A DNA stretch of 64,000 nt from Colwellia hornerae (GTDB taxonomy: Bacteria > Pseudomonadota > Gammaproteobacteria > Enterobacterales > Alteromonadaceae). The stretch covers positions 62,001-126,000 of the forward strand of contig NZ_VOLR01000005.1 of the NCBI RefSeq assembly GCF_007954355.1, in the 5' to 3' direction. A model generated the notes under the pieces. That model saw nothing but the letters and a program-made list of their open reading frames with translations, was not told where the DNA came from and did not search any database. Position numbers and translations under genes: made by a program. Shown here one piece after another: positions 37,519-46,081 of this stretch (positions within the stretch are counted from its first letter, which is position 1; every line of letters begins with the position of its first letter).

Positions 37519-38514
37519 TTATTGCCATTTACGATGGTAAGCGCCAAGTGTCGTCTGCGTGCCTTCTGAAAGGTTCGCTAAGGTGTTCATCCACGCACCT
37601 TCAACGGTAAACTTATCTGGGTTTTGTTTAAATCGGTCAATGGCACTACGCCATGTTTTAGTAACCTGTTCAACGTATGCCGGGCTTCGCTGTCGTCCTT
37701 CAATTTTAACTGAAGCGATCCCCATTTTACTGAGCTCTGGAATAAGCGCTAAGGTGTTCAAACTGGTTGGCTCTTCAAGGGCATGATAAACATTATTATC
37801 AACCTCAAAACGCCCTTTACACAACGTTGGATATCCTGCATTTTCATTAGGTTGATAGCGGTCTATCAGCACACCATTTAAACGACTCTCTAAACCTTTT
37901 GTTGTTTCTTGCCAGCGAACATATTTTGCTGGCGAGCAAGCACCCGCAGTATTTGGTGACTCACCCGTCATATAAGAAGACAAATAGCAGCGCCCTTCCG
38001 ACATAATACATAAGCTACCAAAAGCAAAGACTTCAAGCTTTACTGGGCTTATTTTCGCTAATTGTCTAACTTGCCCAATCGAGAGTACGCGTGGCAAGAC
38101 CACCCGTTCAACGGCGAAGTTATTGGCAAAAAAGTTTATCGCCTCAATGTTAGTGGTTGAGGCTTGCACAGAAACATGACGTTCAACATCTGGGTATTTA
38201 TTCGCAGCATAATCAAGCACGCCCAAATCGGCGATAATCAAAGCATCCGTACCAATAGCTACGGCATTATCGACAGCTTTTCGCCAGCGATGTTCACCGC
38301 CAGCATGAGCAAAAGTATTAATAGCAAGGTGTAACTTTTTACCGTGACGATGTACATAATCAGCGGCTTTTTCAAGCTTGCCATCATTAAAGTTTAATCC
38401 AGCAAAATGACGGGCATTGGTGTCATCTTTCATCCCAATATAAACGGCATCAGCGCCATTATCTATGGCAGTTTTAAGTGCAGGCAGGTTACCTGCTGGG
38501 CATAAGAGTTCCAT
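37519..38514 (-). CDS. ubiU: UbiU, oxygen-independent ubiquinone hydroxylation protein
   Basis: A 331-residue partner of UbiV. The four iron-sulfur cysteines fall at exactly the E. coli positions: Cys169 (GSLCIMSEG), Cys176 (EGRCYLSS), Cys193 (GACSPAKY) and Cys232 (PTLCKGR). The N terminus MELLCPAGNLPALKTAIDNG and the IEGRQRSPAYV block mark the U32 fold. It lies divergent from ubiT with 199 bases between, where shared regulation is expected; no exact FNR site was seen there. Confidence 0.96.
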   Translation of the reverse strand: MELLCPAGNLPALKTAIDNGADAVYIGMKDDTNARHFAGLNFNDGKLEKAADYVHRHGKKLHLAINTFAHAGGEHRWRKAVDNAVAIGTDALIIADLGVLDYAANKYPDVERHVSVQASTTNIEAINFFANNFAVERVVLPRVLSIGQVRQLAKISPVKLEVFAFGSLCIMSEGRCYLSSYMTGESPNTAGACSPAKYVRWQETTKGLESRLNGVLIDRYQPNENAGYPTLCKGRFEVDNNVYHALEEPTSLNTLALIPELSKMGIASVKIEGRQRSPAYVEQVTKTWRSAIDRFKQNPDKFTVEGAWMNTLANLSEGTQTTLGAYHRKWQ

Positions 38515-38713
38515 AAAGTAGACAAAATAATTAATAAGAATAAAGGTACCCGAAGTGTAGCGCTAAAAATTTTGTACTTTTTTGACCTGAAATAACTTCT
38601 TAGTTTTTAATACTGTTTGATAATCTTTGTTCCTAAACTTGATCTACCCCCAAATAATAAATAAACAATTCGGTACACTTCTCTTATGACTCCTAAAAAA
38701 TGTTGCCACAATT

Positions 38714-39274
38714 TTGCTTAATATTACTCAATGTTCAAACTTACTTAGCGCTGTAAATATTAAAAAAATCCCGCTAGCCTTCAGGGCTACTGTGGTTGAT
38801 TTAGTCCCTAAAATATTAAAACCAACGTTAAGTGTTGTCCCTTATAGTCTTCAAAAAAAGTTATTGTTGGCCGCATTACAATCGGTGTTTAAAGAAGCCT
38901 TAGCCGACAATGATTTCGCGTTTTTAGAAGATAAATGGCTACATATTTCAGTAACCGACTTGGCATTAAATTGGTTACTCAGCAGTAACAACGGTCAATT
39001 GATTATGGCCGAAGATAAGCAAAGACAAACAGCTGATGTAAGCTTTTCAGCCAGTAGTGATGACTTACTATTAATTGCTGGGCGTCAAGAGGATCCCGAT
39101 ACCTTATTCTTTCAACGACGCTTAAAAATTGTCGGTGATACTGAGCTAGGACTTGAGGTAAAGAACTTAATTGATGCGCTGGATATTGAAAATTTACCCA
39201 GCCTCGTTCATAAAGTGGTTAACTGTCTTGCTATGATTGTCCAACAGACAAAGCAAGAAAAGGGCTTAATATAA
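38714..39274 (+). CDS. ubiT: UbiT, SCP2-domain ubiquinone-synthesis accessory protein
   Basis: A 186-residue SCP2 lipid-binding-fold protein (E. coli YhbT family) needed with UbiU and UbiV for anaerobic ubiquinone synthesis. SCP2 signatures: FLEDKWLHISVTDLALNWLL, ADVSFSASSDDLLLIAGRQE, and DTLFFQRRLKIVGDTELGLE. The only available start in frame is TTG at 38714; no ATG occurs before residue 98 and a stop lies a few codons upstream. It is divergent from ubiU, as in other gammaproteobacteria. Confidence 0.9.
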   Translation: MLNITQCSNLLSAVNIKKIPLAFRATVVDLVPKILKPTLSVVPYSLQKKLLLAALQSVFKEALADNDFAFLEDKWLHISVTDLALNWLLSSNNGQLIMAEDKQRQTADVSFSASSDDLLLIAGRQEDPDTLFFQRRLKIVGDTELGLEVKNLIDALDIENLPSLVHKVVNCLAMIVQQTKQEKGLI

Positions 39275-39447
39275 AGAAAAAAACATCACGTTAATAGCGC
39301 AGACTCAAGTACTGATTGAAGATTAACTTTAAAGATAGCCGGTGAGTTTTTTCAGAAACTAAAACAAAACCTTAGTTACTCATTCATTACTTGCTGAACA
39401 CGTCAAAGAATATTAAAGTTTCATTAATTATATCAACGAGAAGCACC

Positions 39448-40083
39448 ATGGAACTTTTACAAGGTTTACTGTTAATTAGTTCAATTCATTTATTAGCAGC
39501 CGCATCACCAGGGCCTGATTTTGTTTTAGTGTCTCAACAAACATTAAGCCACGGCAAAAAAGCCGGCTTTATGTGCAGTATCGGCATTGCGCTTGGTTTA
39601 TCGATACACATAATTTATTCTGCTTTAGGCTTAGCTGCCATTATCGCTAACTCAGCAGCAACGCTATGGGTAATTAAGATATTAGGTGGCTGTTACTTAT
39701 TATATCTAGGGCTTCAAGGGCTTCGTGCGAAAGCCTCGACAGAAGTCAGTAGCAAAGCTGATGCAACACCGTCGATAAAACGTTCATCTATCAAAAATAT
39801 CGGTGTTGGTTTTTTATGTAATGCCTTAAACCCAAAAGCACCGATTTATTTTGTCGCGCTATTTACCGTGGTACTTTCTCCCGACTTACCGTTATTACAC
39901 TTAGTTATTTATGGTCTTTGGATGATGGCTATTCAACTCGCTTGGTTTTCATCTGTGGTAGTTTTGCTATCTCAGCCAAAAATAAATGAAAAATTTCAAC
40001 GTTTGGGACATTGGATAGACCGAATTTTAGGCGGAGCAATGATACTGATTGGCTTAAAAATATTGACCAGTAAAATTAATTAA
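39448..40083 (+). CDS. LysE/RhtB-family amino-acid exporter
   Basis: A 211-residue inner-membrane exporter with about six spans. The start is ATG 39448 (MELLQGLLLISSIHLLAAASPGPDF), keeping the family SPGPD motif near residue 27; an in-frame start 19 codons earlier adds a non-conserved tail. NPKAPIYFVALFT is the second family motif. Substrate (homoserine, threonine or another amino acid) cannot be deduced. It is followed by the DUF962 gene after 24 bases. Confidence 0.9.
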   Translation: MELLQGLLLISSIHLLAAASPGPDFVLVSQQTLSHGKKAGFMCSIGIALGLSIHIIYSALGLAAIIANSAATLWVIKILGGCYLLYLGLQGLRAKASTEVSSKADATPSIKRSSIKNIGVGFLCNALNPKAPIYFVALFTVVLSPDLPLLHLVIYGLWMMAIQLAWFSSVVVLLSQPKINEKFQRLGHWIDRILGGAMILIGLKILTSKIN

Positions 40084-40107
40084 CATCACTTACCAGAGGA
40101 ATAACTA

Positions 40108-40416
40108 ATGGCGGTAAAAAAATACCAGACCTTTAGCGAATTTTATCCATTTTATTTAAGCCAACACCAAAATATTACCTGTCGACGCTTACATTTTATT
40201 GGTTCGTCGTTAATAATATTACTGATTGTTTATTGTATTAACTATGCGTTATGGCAAGGCTTATGGTTTATCCCTGTGATAGGTTATGGATTTGCTTGGC
40301 TGGGACATATGATCTTTGAGAAAAACAAACCCGCCACATTTACCTATCCTTTCTATAGTTTACTCGGCGACTGGGTGATGTTTAAGGATATATTGACAAG
40401 AAAAATTAAATTTTAA
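40108..40416 (+). CDS. DUF962 (Mpo1-like) membrane protein
   Basis: A 102-residue protein with two or three hydrophobic segments and the DUF962 layout: FSEFYPFYLSQHQNITCRRLHFIG, then GYGFAWLGHMIFEKNKPATF and a final YPFYSLLGDWVMF. The His and Glu residues match the family, related to yeast Mpo1, an Fe(II) dioxygenase in phytosphingosine breakdown; activity in bacteria is unproved. Preceded by AGAGGA; probably cotranscribed with the LysE gene. Confidence 0.85.
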   Translation: MAVKKYQTFSEFYPFYLSQHQNITCRRLHFIGSSLIILLIVYCINYALWQGLWFIPVIGYGFAWLGHMIFEKNKPATFTYPFYSLLGDWVMFKDILTRKIKF

Positions 40417-40434
40417 CGGGGTTAAGGCTTAACG

Positions 40435-40976
40435 ATGAACACTTATATTTCATTACTGCGGGGCATTAATGTTAGTGGCCAAAAAAAATAAAAATGGCTG
40501 AGCTAACAATACTCTATCAATCACTGATGCTTGAAAATATAAACACTTATATTCAAAGTGGTAATGTCGTATTTCAAAGCGCCAATAATAAAGAAGAGTT
40601 AAAATCATCACTCGAAACAGCGATTCACGCATATTTTAATTTTGACGTTGAGGTACTTATATTAACCAAGAGCGAGTTAGCCAATACCGCTAACAAATTA
40701 CCTTTTAGCGATATTAATATCGAACAAGAAGGCAGTAAAATTTTAATATTTTTTCTCTCTAAAAAAGTATCAGATGACCAAACACAAGTTCTTGCTCGTT
40801 ATCTAACCAATGCAGAACAATTAGTTATAGGTAAAGAGGTTATTTATCTCTATTGCCCTCAGGGCTTAGGAAAGAGCAAACTTACCAATAAGCTAATAGA
40901 AAAAAAACTACAACTCACCGCTACCGCACGTAACATCAAAACCGTACATAAGTTGTTATTACTTTGTGATGGTTAA
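40435..40976 (+). pseudogene. DUF1697 protein gene with a frameshift in an A8 run
   Basis: The reading from ATG 40435 gives MNTYISLLRGINVSGQK, the canonical DUF1697 N terminus, but stops at 40489 just after eight As (40481-40488). The other frame resumes immediately with KMAELTILYQSL and continues for 160 codons with ENINTYIQSGNVVFQS and the rest of the family domain to 40976. One extra A would restore a single 180-residue protein. It may be a true frameshift mutation, slippage in the A tract (transcriptional slippage would yield some full-length product), or a sequencing error. DUF1697 proteins are cytosolic and of unknown function. Confidence 0.85.
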
Positions 40977-41147
40977 AACGACGACAGTATTACCCTGCAA
41001 CCCGCTAAAGCTTTCTTACCGCCGACTTTATGTAAAGAAATATCCTTAAAAACATTAGTGATAAGGTAGCTCCTCCCTCAAATTTATCCGCGTTAACTTC
41101 ATTTAAAATGACCATATTGTAAAAAAACCAATCAAAATGTAAAAAAT

Positions 41148-41210
41148 ATTTGACATACCACCAACTAAGCCTTAGGCTAAACCAATGTCAAATATATTAG
41201 ACACAGTGTC
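41148..41210 (+). promoter_or_regulatory. Inverted-repeat operator candidate of the membrane protein/HTH cassette
   Basis: ATTTGACAT (41148-41156) is perfectly mirrored by ATGTCAAAT (41185-41193). A third site, GACACAGTGTC (41200-41210), is itself palindromic. The first arm contains a consensus TTGACA -35 box. Four GACA/TGTC half-sites within 60 bases, directly upstream of an operon encoding a small HTH protein, suggest autoregulation. Confidence 0.45.
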
Positions 41211-41239
41211 AAAAAATTCAATCACAAAAAGGAAAGAAC

Positions 41240-41698
41240 ATGTCTTACAGGGCAATCAGTATTTTAGTATCACTGTTAATTACACTTGGTATTTGGGGCA
41301 ATTATACCTTGGGCGTGATTAATTTATATCAGCGGCAATTATTTTCTGTCGAGACTATGTATGGCCTATTATTTAGTGCAGTGATTTATACCATTTTTTT
41401 GGAAATCATCTTGCAAACCACCCTAGCTATTTTTAAGCACAAAGAAGCAAATGATAAGAGTGATGAGCGTGATAAAATTATTTCAAGGCGCGCAAATTCA
41501 TATGCTTATAAGATATTATCATTTGGTGTTTTTTGTGTGACCTTCTATATTCTGTTTCCAGTCCTTGCACAATTTACTTTTTCAATGCCGGGGTTAGCTA
41601 AAGAGTATGAAATTATGCATTTAATTATTGCATTTTCTTTACTTGCAGAGGTTATTTGTTCTTCAGTGAAGTTAATTTCTTATCGTCGAGGCTATTAA
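41240..41698 (+). CDS. Small membrane protein with DERD motif
   Basis: A 152-residue protein with four hydrophobic segments (about 7-28, 42-64, 92-112, 122-145) and a charged cytoplasmic loop containing KSDERDKIISRRAN. This DERDxxI loop occurs in many small membrane proteins encoded with YozG-type HTH regulators. GGAAAG lies upstream of ATG 41240. The HTH gene follows after one base, so the two form a tight operon. Function is not known. Confidence 0.78.
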   Translation: MSYRAISILVSLLITLGIWGNYTLGVINLYQRQLFSVETMYGLLFSAVIYTIFLEIILQTTLAIFKHKEANDKSDERDKIISRRANSYAYKILSFGVFCVTFYILFPVLAQFTFSMPGLAKEYEIMHLIIAFSLLAEVICSSVKLISYRRGY

Positions 41699-41699
41699 T

Positions 41700-41915
41700 A
41701 TGGCTAAAGTTATTACCAATAATATTAGAAAACTGCGCTTTGAGCACCAAGAAATGACTCAGCAAAAACTTGCCGATAGCGTTTCAGTCTCTAGGCAAAC
41801 CATCGTCGCCATTGAAAAAGGAAAGTATTCTCCTTCTTTAGAAGTTGCTTTTAAAATTGCTGATCTATTTGAACAACCAATAAGCCAAGTGTTTACTTAT
41901 CAAGAAGATCATTAA
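41700..41915 (+). CDS. Small XRE-type HTH regulator (YozG-like)
   Basis: A 71-residue Cro/CI-type helix-turn-helix protein with no other domain. The pattern MTQQKLADSVSVSRQTIVAIEKGKYSPSLE is classic for this subgroup, and FKIADLFEQPISQVF closes the five-helix bundle. It is cotranscribed with the preceding membrane protein. It probably represses its own operon through the dyads at 41148-41210; the inducing signal may pass through the membrane partner, which is inference. Confidence 0.88.
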   Translation: MAKVITNNIRKLRFEHQEMTQQKLADSVSVSRQTIVAIEKGKYSPSLEVAFKIADLFEQPISQVFTYQEDH

Positions 41916-41940
41916 TGGATGAAAACTAAGGGTAATAACT

Positions 41941-44808
41941 CTACCAAAGCACTTGGTCTATTTCATTAAGTAGACTTTGCGCCGCTTCACTGATCAGCTG
42001 AGAAGACTCGCTTTTAATATTTTTTTCTAATTTTATCGCACTCACTGAAACAAGCGAAAAACCAAACATCTGTGCCGCGCCAGCAATACGATGAGCCAAT
42101 TCAGCCAGTTTTTCTAATTCATTATTTTTAATGTGAAGAATTATATCTTGCTGCTCTAACACTAAATTCGATTTAAACTCAGTGACTAAATCAGACATAT
42201 CAACGGTTGAAATAACACGTTCAGCTGCGCTTTCATCCATTTTTTCACCAAAGTATTTAGCGATGGTCGCAATAAATAATTTTCGCTCAATAGGCTTTTT
42301 TAAATGGCCATCGAAGCCAAGGGCTAAATATTTGTCAACTTCATGGGACATAGCATTGGCTGTTAGTGCGACTATAGGGCGAAGGCATCCTTTTTGTCGC
42401 AATACTTTAAAAGCCTCAATACCATCCATCTCTGGCATTTGAATATCCATAAGAATGAGGTTAGGATTGCTTTTTAAACAAAGCTCAACTGCTTCTCGAC
42501 CGTTACTAGCAGACAAGACCTCTAAACCTAATGATGTTAATAAACGAGCGATTAAACGACGATTATCATCATGGTCGTCGGCCAGTAAAACTTGCCCTTC
42601 AAACTTACTCTCTCGGGCAACAGCCGTTAATGCACAAGCGACAATTTTAGTAGGAGGAATATCTGCTAGTTGAATCGATTCGAGTTGTTTACAAGGTAAG
42701 ACTAACGTAAAAGTACTGCCCTTATTTAGCGTACTTGTTACTGATATTTTACCTGACATTAGTTTTGCTAATTGCTCAGATAAACACAAACCTAAACCTG
42801 AACCGCCAAACCTTCGGCTAATGCTGCTGTCACCTTGGGTGAAGCTGGTAAAGACTTGCTGTAATTGTGTTTCACTCATGCCAATACCGGTATCGCTTAC
42901 GGCAATCGTTAACGCCGCATTTTTCACCGATATATCAAGGGTAACTGAGCCCTTATTGGTAAATTTAATGGCATTAGAACATAAGTTAATTAAAATTTGT
43001 TTTAGACGAAAGCCATCAATGGTGAGGAGGAATTTACTTGGCAAGGTATGCACTATTTGAAATTGTAAGCCTTTAACTGTTGCTGACTTGATAAAAATAT
43101 TCGCAATATCATGTAAAATAACCTGTAAGTCTTGCTCGACAAGTTCTAGCTCTAATTTATTAGCCTCGACCCGACTTAAATCTAAAATATTATTAATAAG
43201 TTCTAATAAATGTAAACTATTGCCGTGAATAATTTTAACTTCTTTGTGCAGGTGCCCCTCATCAATATCACCATTTATTATCGCCTCTGCTTGGCCAATA
43301 ATTGACGTTAAAGGCGTCCTTATTTCATGACTCATGTTCGCAAGAAATTGACTTTTAATGGCATTAGCCTTGACCAACTCGCTAGTGAGCAGCTCTAACT
43401 CTTGAGTACGATTTTTAACTCGCTCAGATAATTTTAACTTAGAGCGTTTTTCAATATTTCGGTTCAAAATAAACAACACCAGTACGATAATAAAACAAGC
43501 AGCGACTAGGCTAAAGTTACGCTGTTGATCGGCTTGCTCTGTCTCCAAGGCCTGAAGTTGCTTATTTTGCTTAAGCTGACTAACTTCTTGTCTTAGTTTT
43601 TTTGACTCGAAGTCTGATAGCTGGCTATTGAGCTGATTATTAGCAATTTTTCTTGTTCTTTTGATATATTCTTGATGTGTTGCAAACGCCGCACTCTGCT
43701 TATTTTGTGCCGCATAAATCAACGCTAATAGCGCCATATTATTCGTTATTTGTTCTTCATGACCCATTTGTTTAGCTATTTCATCAGAGAGAAGTAAATT
43801 TTGATACGATTTTTCAACATAGCCTAATGAAAACTCTGCTTGCGCTAAACTATAAAGCCCGCCTGCTAAGGCCGTTTTATGGTCTGATGCTTTACCCAAA
43901 TTTATCGCTTGAGTTGCATATTTGGTGGCATTTATTGGCTGGTTCATCATATTATAAAGGCCAGCAATATTATGACTAAAAGACGCTAGGTAATAGGTGT
44001 TATTGGATTGTTCAAAATACGCTATCGCTTGTAGCAGCAATTTAAGGGCTTTCTGGTACTCCCCTGAATATTTATAAACCGTGCCTAATTCACCCTGAGC
44101 CTTAGCTAAAGTGATTTTGTCATCGACATAGGGGAGCTGTGCAATAACATCGAGGTAAAGTTCAATCGCAACATCGTATCTTTTTAAACGTAAATATAAA
44201 CCAGCGATATTATAACGAACATCAATTTGATCTTGCTTAGTGCCAAATTTATTGTAAATGGTTTCAGCTAATTGAAAGTTTACTAAGGTTTTGCTGGTAT
44301 CACCAAGATCAATATAAGCTAAGGCAAGATTATTGTATAAACCGGCTAATCTAAGCGGCTCAGCTGAATTTATATAGTAACTTAATGAGGCTTGAGAAGC
44401 GGTTATAGACTGAGAATATTCGCCCATTAAATAGTGGTAGATGCCGATCGTTTTATCAGCATCAGCAGCTATTTTTTTTAAGTTGTTGTCCGTCGCTAAT
44501 AATTGCACCCGTTGAGCGCTAGCTAATGCTAATCGAAGGTCTCTTAATTGATAATAATGCTTTTCTTGTATTTGCAAAATGGCAATGGTTTGCTGGAGTG
44601 TTAAAGACGAGCGCGTTAACAATGATTTTGAATAATCAACCGCTTGCTGGTCGTCTTCAATATTTTTAAGAATCTCAATGTCTTGTGATATTTTTTGGTC
44701 ACCAATGCGCACAGAGCTTTGCTCAGCTGCAATCACTGCAGACGAAAAAAATGAAGTTTGAACAATAATAACGATAAAAAAGTAAACAATTCGCTTGAAA
44801 GCAATCAT
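41941..44808 (-). CDS. TPR-sensor hybrid histidine kinase with receiver and HPt domains
   Basis: A 955-residue membrane kinase. Signal peptide (1-28), periplasmic TPR repeats (about 60-400), a membrane span (about 440-458, VAACFIIVLVLFIL), coiled linker, HisKA with FLANMSHEIRTPL (phospho-His near 492), HATPase_c with DTGIGM and GGSGLGL, a receiver domain (Asp near 785 in LILMDIQMPEMDG) and a C-terminal HPt domain (His near 904 in LAHRIAGAAQ). It therefore holds a full internal phosphorelay; the final response regulator is not encoded nearby. The start is taken as ATG 44808; an in-frame GTG lies six codons upstream. It converges on the HTH gene. Confidence 0.92.
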   Translation of the reverse strand: MIAFKRIVYFFIVIIVQTSFFSSAVIAAEQSSVRIGDQKISQDIEILKNIEDDQQAVDYSKSLLTRSSLTLQQTIAILQIQEKHYYQLRDLRLALASAQRVQLLATDNNLKKIAADADKTIGIYHYLMGEYSQSITASQASLSYYINSAEPLRLAGLYNNLALAYIDLGDTSKTLVNFQLAETIYNKFGTKQDQIDVRYNIAGLYLRLKRYDVAIELYLDVIAQLPYVDDKITLAKAQGELGTVYKYSGEYQKALKLLLQAIAYFEQSNNTYYLASFSHNIAGLYNMMNQPINATKYATQAINLGKASDHKTALAGGLYSLAQAEFSLGYVEKSYQNLLLSDEIAKQMGHEEQITNNMALLALIYAAQNKQSAAFATHQEYIKRTRKIANNQLNSQLSDFESKKLRQEVSQLKQNKQLQALETEQADQQRNFSLVAACFIIVLVLFILNRNIEKRSKLKLSERVKNRTQELELLTSELVKANAIKSQFLANMSHEIRTPLTSIIGQAEAIINGDIDEGHLHKEVKIIHGNSLHLLELINNILDLSRVEANKLELELVEQDLQVILHDIANIFIKSATVKGLQFQIVHTLPSKFLLTIDGFRLKQILINLCSNAIKFTNKGSVTLDISVKNAALTIAVSDTGIGMSETQLQQVFTSFTQGDSSISRRFGGSGLGLCLSEQLAKLMSGKISVTSTLNKGSTFTLVLPCKQLESIQLADIPPTKIVACALTAVARESKFEGQVLLADDHDDNRRLIARLLTSLGLEVLSASNGREAVELCLKSNPNLILMDIQMPEMDGIEAFKVLRQKGCLRPIVALTANAMSHEVDKYLALGFDGHLKKPIERKLFIATIAKYFGEKMDESAAERVISTVDMSDLVTEFKSNLVLEQQDIILHIKNNELEKLAELAHRIAGAAQMFGFSLVSVSAIKLEKNIKSESSQLISEAAQSLLNEIDQVLW

Positions 44809-44909
44809 TAATAACAACCAAAACACTTGAATTAAATATGATTTTTACTTTTATACCATCTTATTTAATTAAATCCCACAAGTGTTCGGTTATCTATAAA
44901 AAAACCTTA

Positions 44910-45743
44910 TTAACTGTGGTTAAGTTTTTCCTTCAGTAAAGCCTTAATTTCGACGAGTTCACGCTCAAGATTTTCAATTTGCGCTCGGCTAGCAGGCTCG
45001 CCACCTTCACCCGTTTCGCCATGTTGTTCGGCGCGATAGTTTTCGTTCTCTTTGCCCATCACTTCGAGAATAGTACCCACCATCATGTTTAAGAAGATAA
45101 AGGCGGTTAAGAAAATAAAGGTCAGGTAATAAATCCAGCTAAGCGGATGAATCGCCATCGTTTCATACATCACATCGGTCCAATCTTCAAAAGTGGCAAT
45201 ACGAAAGAGTGTTAACATCGATATGGAAACATCTCCCCAGAGCACTTTATTAATATCATTAAAAACCATACTGCCGACCGCAGCATAAATATAAAAAATA
45301 ACAAACATTAGTAAGGCGATATAGCCCATGCGCGGAATAGCTTTGATCAGAGAATTAATCAGCAAGCGTAATTCAGGCACCATAGAAACTAAACGTAACA
45401 CCCGAAATACACGTAATAAACGCGCTAATAAGACACCTGAACCACCCGTTGGTATCAAACTACCAATAACAATCAAGGTATCGAAAACATTCCAACCATT
45501 TTTAAAAAAATTCTTTTTATCTGGAAATGCCATAAAACGTATCGATAACTCAATAACAAAAAATACGGTAATAACACTGTCTAAAAAAACCAATATTCTT
45601 AATGCTTGTGGCGGCAAGTTATGCGTTTTTGCGCCAATAAGTAACGCTGACATAATAATAACGGCAATGATTGACCATTGAAATAAAGGACTCGCGTCAA
45701 TCTTTTTTAGCCGTTCTTGAACACGTAACACATAGGGATTCAT
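44910..45743 (-). CDS. Voltage-gated cation channel (bacterial NaV/CaV family)
   Basis: A 277-residue six-span channel of the NaChBac type that forms homotetramers. The start is ATG 45743 with GAGAG upstream; a reading 43 codons longer has no family match. S4 carries four regularly spaced Arg in RLLRVFRVLR (108-117). The pore has the selectivity filter TFEDWTD (184-190), more acidic than the TLESW of NaV channels. S6 (about 205-227) has FLNMMVGTI, and a C-terminal coiled coil (about 253-273) follows, as usual for tetramer assembly. Probably Na+ or Ca2+ selective; see findings. Confidence 0.9.
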   Translation of the reverse strand: MNPYVLRVQERLKKIDASPLFQWSIIAVIIMSALLIGAKTHNLPPQALRILVFLDSVITVFFVIELSIRFMAFPDKKNFFKNGWNVFDTLIVIGSLIPTGGSGVLLARLLRVFRVLRLVSMVPELRLLINSLIKAIPRMGYIALLMFVIFYIYAAVGSMVFNDINKVLWGDVSISMLTLFRIATFEDWTDVMYETMAIHPLSWIYYLTFIFLTAFIFLNMMVGTILEVMGKENENYRAEQHGETGEGGEPASRAQIENLERELVEIKALLKEKLNHS

Positions 45744-46081
45744 AAATAAGGTTCTCTCAACAATAACATGAAGCCGTGTTGTCACCAACAAACCGGCTAT
45801 TACAGCGTTCTTCTCCAAAATAAACGCGGCTTTTTTGCAATAAAGTCCAAGCTTATCTTGAAACCTTAGCAACCATCACTTTCCATAAGTATTGCTCATG
45901 GCACCAATTTAACTTCAACCTATATAAGGGTAATATTTTTGAAAGCAAGTTTATCAACCATTAGTTGCTCGGTTTAGCGTGTTTATATTTTCTCAGAAAC
46001 AAATTTTTAAAAAACCGTTGCTATATGATCTGAACTCGGTAAGCTCATCAACAAATAAAAATAATATGCATTCAATACTAT
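45744..46081. other. Gene-free region between channel and NSS transporter genes
   Basis: 338 bases between divergent genes, presumably holding both promoters. The frame of the channel gene stays open through part of it, but without a family match. No riboswitch, RNA gene or clear operator was recognised. Confidence 0.4.

Noticed and set aside
38575-38665. FNR boxes between ubiU and ubiT (TTTGATAATCTTTGTT, TTGATCTACCCCCAA, TTGACCTGAAATAA)
   Set aside because: Each has one acceptable half-site but a poor second half; the best is about 7 of 10 positions.
45744-45872. 43-codon N-terminal extension of the ion channel
   Set aside because: No match to channel N termini; ATG 45743 has a GAGAG site and begins the conserved part.
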